From Aquirickettsiella gammari (lineage in GTDB: Bacteria; Pseudomonadota; Gammaproteobacteria; Diplorickettsiales; Diplorickettsiaceae), in the NCBI GenBank assembly GCA_963701065.1, contig OY969558.1:310001-374000 (forward strand): 64,000 nucleotides of DNA, given 5' to 3'. Below are positions 62,160 through 64,000 of the stretch, piece after piece. The notes under the pieces were generated by a model. The model had not been told where the DNA came from and ran no database searches. It worked only from the letters and a program-made list of their open reading frames with translations. A program made the translations under genes and the position numbers. Numbering within the stretch: position 1 is the stretch's first letter; every line of letters begins with the position of its first letter.

Positions 62160-63607
62160 TGTTCACTATTTTTTCAATTAGACGCTTTTTATTGTTTAAC
62201 CTTTTAAGCACTGTCATCGCCACGATTATAATCACGGCTTTTGCTAATTATTACATCGACTGCCAAGCAATTAATGAAGGCTTAGATAATTTATTAGTCG
62301 AAACGGGTTTACTGCTGAAAACCATTACCGATAACCCACATTCTTTAAGGCCGGCAACACTCAAGGTAATCCAATCGCAATTAAATACTAATAGTCTGGC
62401 CAGAAAAAATTTGACCCCGTTCAGCAATTTAAAAGCAGCGAATATCCCTGCCAAGGAGTTACGTTATAAGTTTCAATTATGGGACGGTGATGGAAAGCTG
62501 TTATTAAGTTCAGAAAAAAACCCAGCTGTTCCCTTAATCGGTAAACCCGGACTAAGCGATAAAATCATCGACGGTCAAAGATGGCGAACCTTTACCCGCT
62601 ATGATACGCAACGGGGTGTCATACTCGTTCTGGCTGAACAATATGCCGCTCGCTATACCCTGATTTACGACATGCTGATCAACGATACCTACCTCACGCT
62701 ACTGATTTATCCCTTATCAGGCATTTTCATCTGGCTTATCATTGGCAGTGGATTAAAAAGCATCCGTTTTTTTGCCAAAGAAATGGCAGAGCGTGCTGCC
62801 GATCATCTTGATCCGGTTGATTTAAATGAAGTTCCTATCGAAATTAGCCCCTTGGTTGACGAACTGAATAAACTCTTTGCGCGTTTACAACAAGCCTTTG
62901 AACGTGAACAACGCTTTTCTGCCGACGCCGCGCATGAATTACATACTCCTTTAGCGGCACTCAAAACACAAGCACAGGTATCACTCAAAACCACCGATCC
63001 AGAAGAATGTCATCTGCATTTAAAACAGGTCATTGCCAGTGTCGATCGTTGTTCGCATGTCGTCCAACAATTATTGACTCTGTGTCGCTTAAGCCCCGAA
63101 ACTATTCGGCCAGAACATTTTAAGCCAGTTAATTTAGCCCCTATAGCCGCTGAAGTGATTGCTCAATTAGCCCCGGTTGCGATCGTAAAACAGATTGAAA
63201 TTGAACTGATTGCAAAAGATGCCGAATATACCTTATTAGGTAATGCCATCGGCTTGCAGGTATTAATCCGTAATTTGGTTGATAATGCCATTCGCTACAC
63301 GCCCAAAGAAGGCCTTATTAAGGTATTAATTATGAATAAGCCGGATGCCATTATTTTACAGGTAATCGACAATGGCCCCGGCATCCCGAGCAAACTACAC
63401 GCACGTGTATTTGAACGTTTTTTCCGTGTTTTAGGCACCAATGCACAAGGAAGTGGTTTAGGTCTGTCGATAGTCGAACAAATTGCCAAACTGCATCAAG
63501 GATCGGTCACTTTAGCGTCACCCGAGCAAGGCACTGGACTCAAGGTTGAAATTCGCTTTCCGATTCCGAAAAAAACAGCAACGCTAAGCTGGAATATCCA
63601 CATATAA
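62159..63607 (+). CDS. Sensor histidine kinase (QseC/PmrB-like)
   Basis: 482 aa. Two membrane helices (about 8-28 and 170-192) bracket a ~140-residue periplasmic sensor domain, which has no evident acidic metal-binding cluster. A short HAMP-like segment follows, then the dimerisation domain with H259 in AAHELHTPLAALKTQ. The ATPase domain has the N-box IRNLVDNAIRYTP, G1 VIDNGPGIP, F-box FERFFR and G2 GSGLGLSIVEQI. It partners the response regulator upstream. Family relatives respond to cations, pH or antimicrobial peptides and often control LPS modification. The signal here is not known. Confidence 0.92.
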   Translation: MFTIFSIRRFLLFNLLSTVIATIIITAFANYYIDCQAINEGLDNLLVETGLLLKTITDNPHSLRPATLKVIQSQLNTNSLARKNLTPFSNLKAANIPAKELRYKFQLWDGDGKLLLSSEKNPAVPLIGKPGLSDKIIDGQRWRTFTRYDTQRGVILVLAEQYAARYTLIYDMLINDTYLTLLIYPLSGIFIWLIIGSGLKSIRFFAKEMAERAADHLDPVDLNEVPIEISPLVDELNKLFARLQQAFEREQRFSADAAHELHTPLAALKTQAQVSLKTTDPEECHLHLKQVIASVDRCSHVVQQLLTLCRLSPETIRPEHFKPVNLAPIAAEVIAQLAPVAIVKQIEIELIAKDAEYTLLGNAIGLQVLIRNLVDNAIRYTPKEGLIKVLIMNKPDAIILQVIDNGPGIPSKLHARVFERFFRVLGTNAQGSGLGLSIVEQIAKLHQGSVTLASPEQGTGLKVEIRFPIPKKTATLSWNIHI

Positions 63608-63611
63608 AAAA

Positions 63612-63632
63612 GGGCACTGTAACACGGTGCCC
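63612..63632. terminator. Bidirectional terminator between converging genes
   Basis: GGGCACTGT (63612-63620) pairs with ACGGTGCCC (63624-63632) across a three-base loop, with one T-G pair. A T-run follows on the plus strand and an A-run precedes it, so it can end both the kinase transcript and the converging minus-strand transcript. Confidence 0.85.
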
Positions 63633-63649
63633 TGAATTTTTATAAACAA

Positions 63650-64000
63650 CTACTTATTATTAAAAAAACTCTCGCGTATTTCTGAAACCTTTAGCTGTTT
63701 TTCGTGCTTTTCAGGTCCTGATTCTTTAGTTGGCTTGAATAAGGCTTCATTTACTCCTTTGTAAAACTCCATTTCCTTAAAAGTTTCTAACTCTTTTTCG
63801 CTATCTAGAGAAGATAAACTTCCATGGCCTGAGTCGCTTATCTTATCATTTGAGCTTCCTTTGGTTAATTTTGGCTCTTCTCTAGATGGGCACGGTTGAC
63901 TGCTCGCCTGCTCGCTATCGCTCGATTCATCCGAAAATTCATACTGACTACTAGAAGACGATTGAGATGACTCAGAGTGAAATCTCCTTATTTGAGATAG
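63650..64000 (-). CDS. Unknown protein, Ser/Glu-rich C-terminal part
   Basis: The minus-strand frame is open from the right edge to a TAG at 63650: 116 residues of the C-terminus of a longer protein. It is hydrophilic and low in complexity: a serine run (SESSQSSSSSQ), acidic stretches (SDESSDSEQ), then DSEKELETFKEMEFYKG and a mixed-charge end (KQLKVSEIRESFFNNK). No domain or membrane helix is present in this part. The terminator at 63612-63632 supports an active gene. Such disordered, Glu/Ser-rich tails are common in Legionellales type IV effectors, which is a suggestion only. Confidence 0.7.
   Translation of the reverse strand, partial: LSQIRRFHSESSQSSSSSQYEFSDESSDSEQASSQPCPSREEPKLTKGSSNDKISDSGHGSLSSLDSEKELETFKEMEFYKGVNEALFKPTKESGPEKHEKQLKVSEIRESFFNNK

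Overview
The window looks like chromosome of an AT-rich gammaproteobacterium. ZipA next to SMC and LigA, a WecA-MsbA pair, MreBCD, GatCAB and MiaB-PhoH-YbeY-CorC are all typical of that class. The low GC content, the large LPS locus and an incomplete Ser/Glu-rich protein at the right edge would suit a host-associated lineage such as Legionellales (Coxiella/Rickettsiella type). That finer placement is inference; no rRNA or tRNA gene is present to anchor it. No IS element, prophage or CRISPR array was seen.

Bases 1-25,030 hold an O-antigen/LPS surface-polysaccharide locus. It carries CDP-glucose synthesis and dehydration (rfbF, rfbG), an RfbH/ColD-like dehydrase, a TPP enzyme of the acetolactate-synthase fold, and a very AT-rich block with a DHQ-synthase-like sugar cyclase, an SDR, an HpcH/HpaI aldolase and a sugar epimerase. 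It also has manC and gmd for GDP-sugars, several glycosyltransferases, a GtrA/GtrB-like pair, two large polytopic membrane proteins, an FkbM methyltransferase plus an FkbM pseudogene, and a Wzm/Wzt ABC exporter. The combination suggests an unusual branched, possibly carbocyclic, deoxysugar built on nucleotide carriers and exported by the ABC route.

Bases 25,084-28,810 hold pyrG behind a small probable RiPP operon: a cysteine-rich lipoprotein precursor, a DUF692 multinuclear iron oxidase (MNIO) and a DUF2063 partner. This resembles the bufferin/Hvf copper-binding peptide systems, but the precursor has a different cysteine pattern and a lipobox. It is the most interesting candidate system in the window.

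Bases 28,913-45,140 are envelope genes: wecA, msbA, tldD, an uncharacterised gene, yhdP, an LPS-core block (GT2, O-antigen ligase, WaaE-like GT2, heptosyltransferase), a pair of small overlapping unknown genes, and mreDCB. mreC appears to begin at a rare ATT codon. WecA would start glycans on undecaprenyl phosphate, Wzm/Wzt would export them, WaaL would ligate them to lipid A-core, and MsbA would flip lipid A-core.

Bases 45,370-63,640 are mostly plus-strand housekeeping genes: gatCAB, miaB, phoH-like, ybeY, corC, gabD-like, dut (minus strand), a glycine-zipper lipoprotein, smc, zipA, ligA and an OmpR-family two-component system. The window ends inside an unknown minus-strand gene with a Ser/Glu-rich C-terminus.
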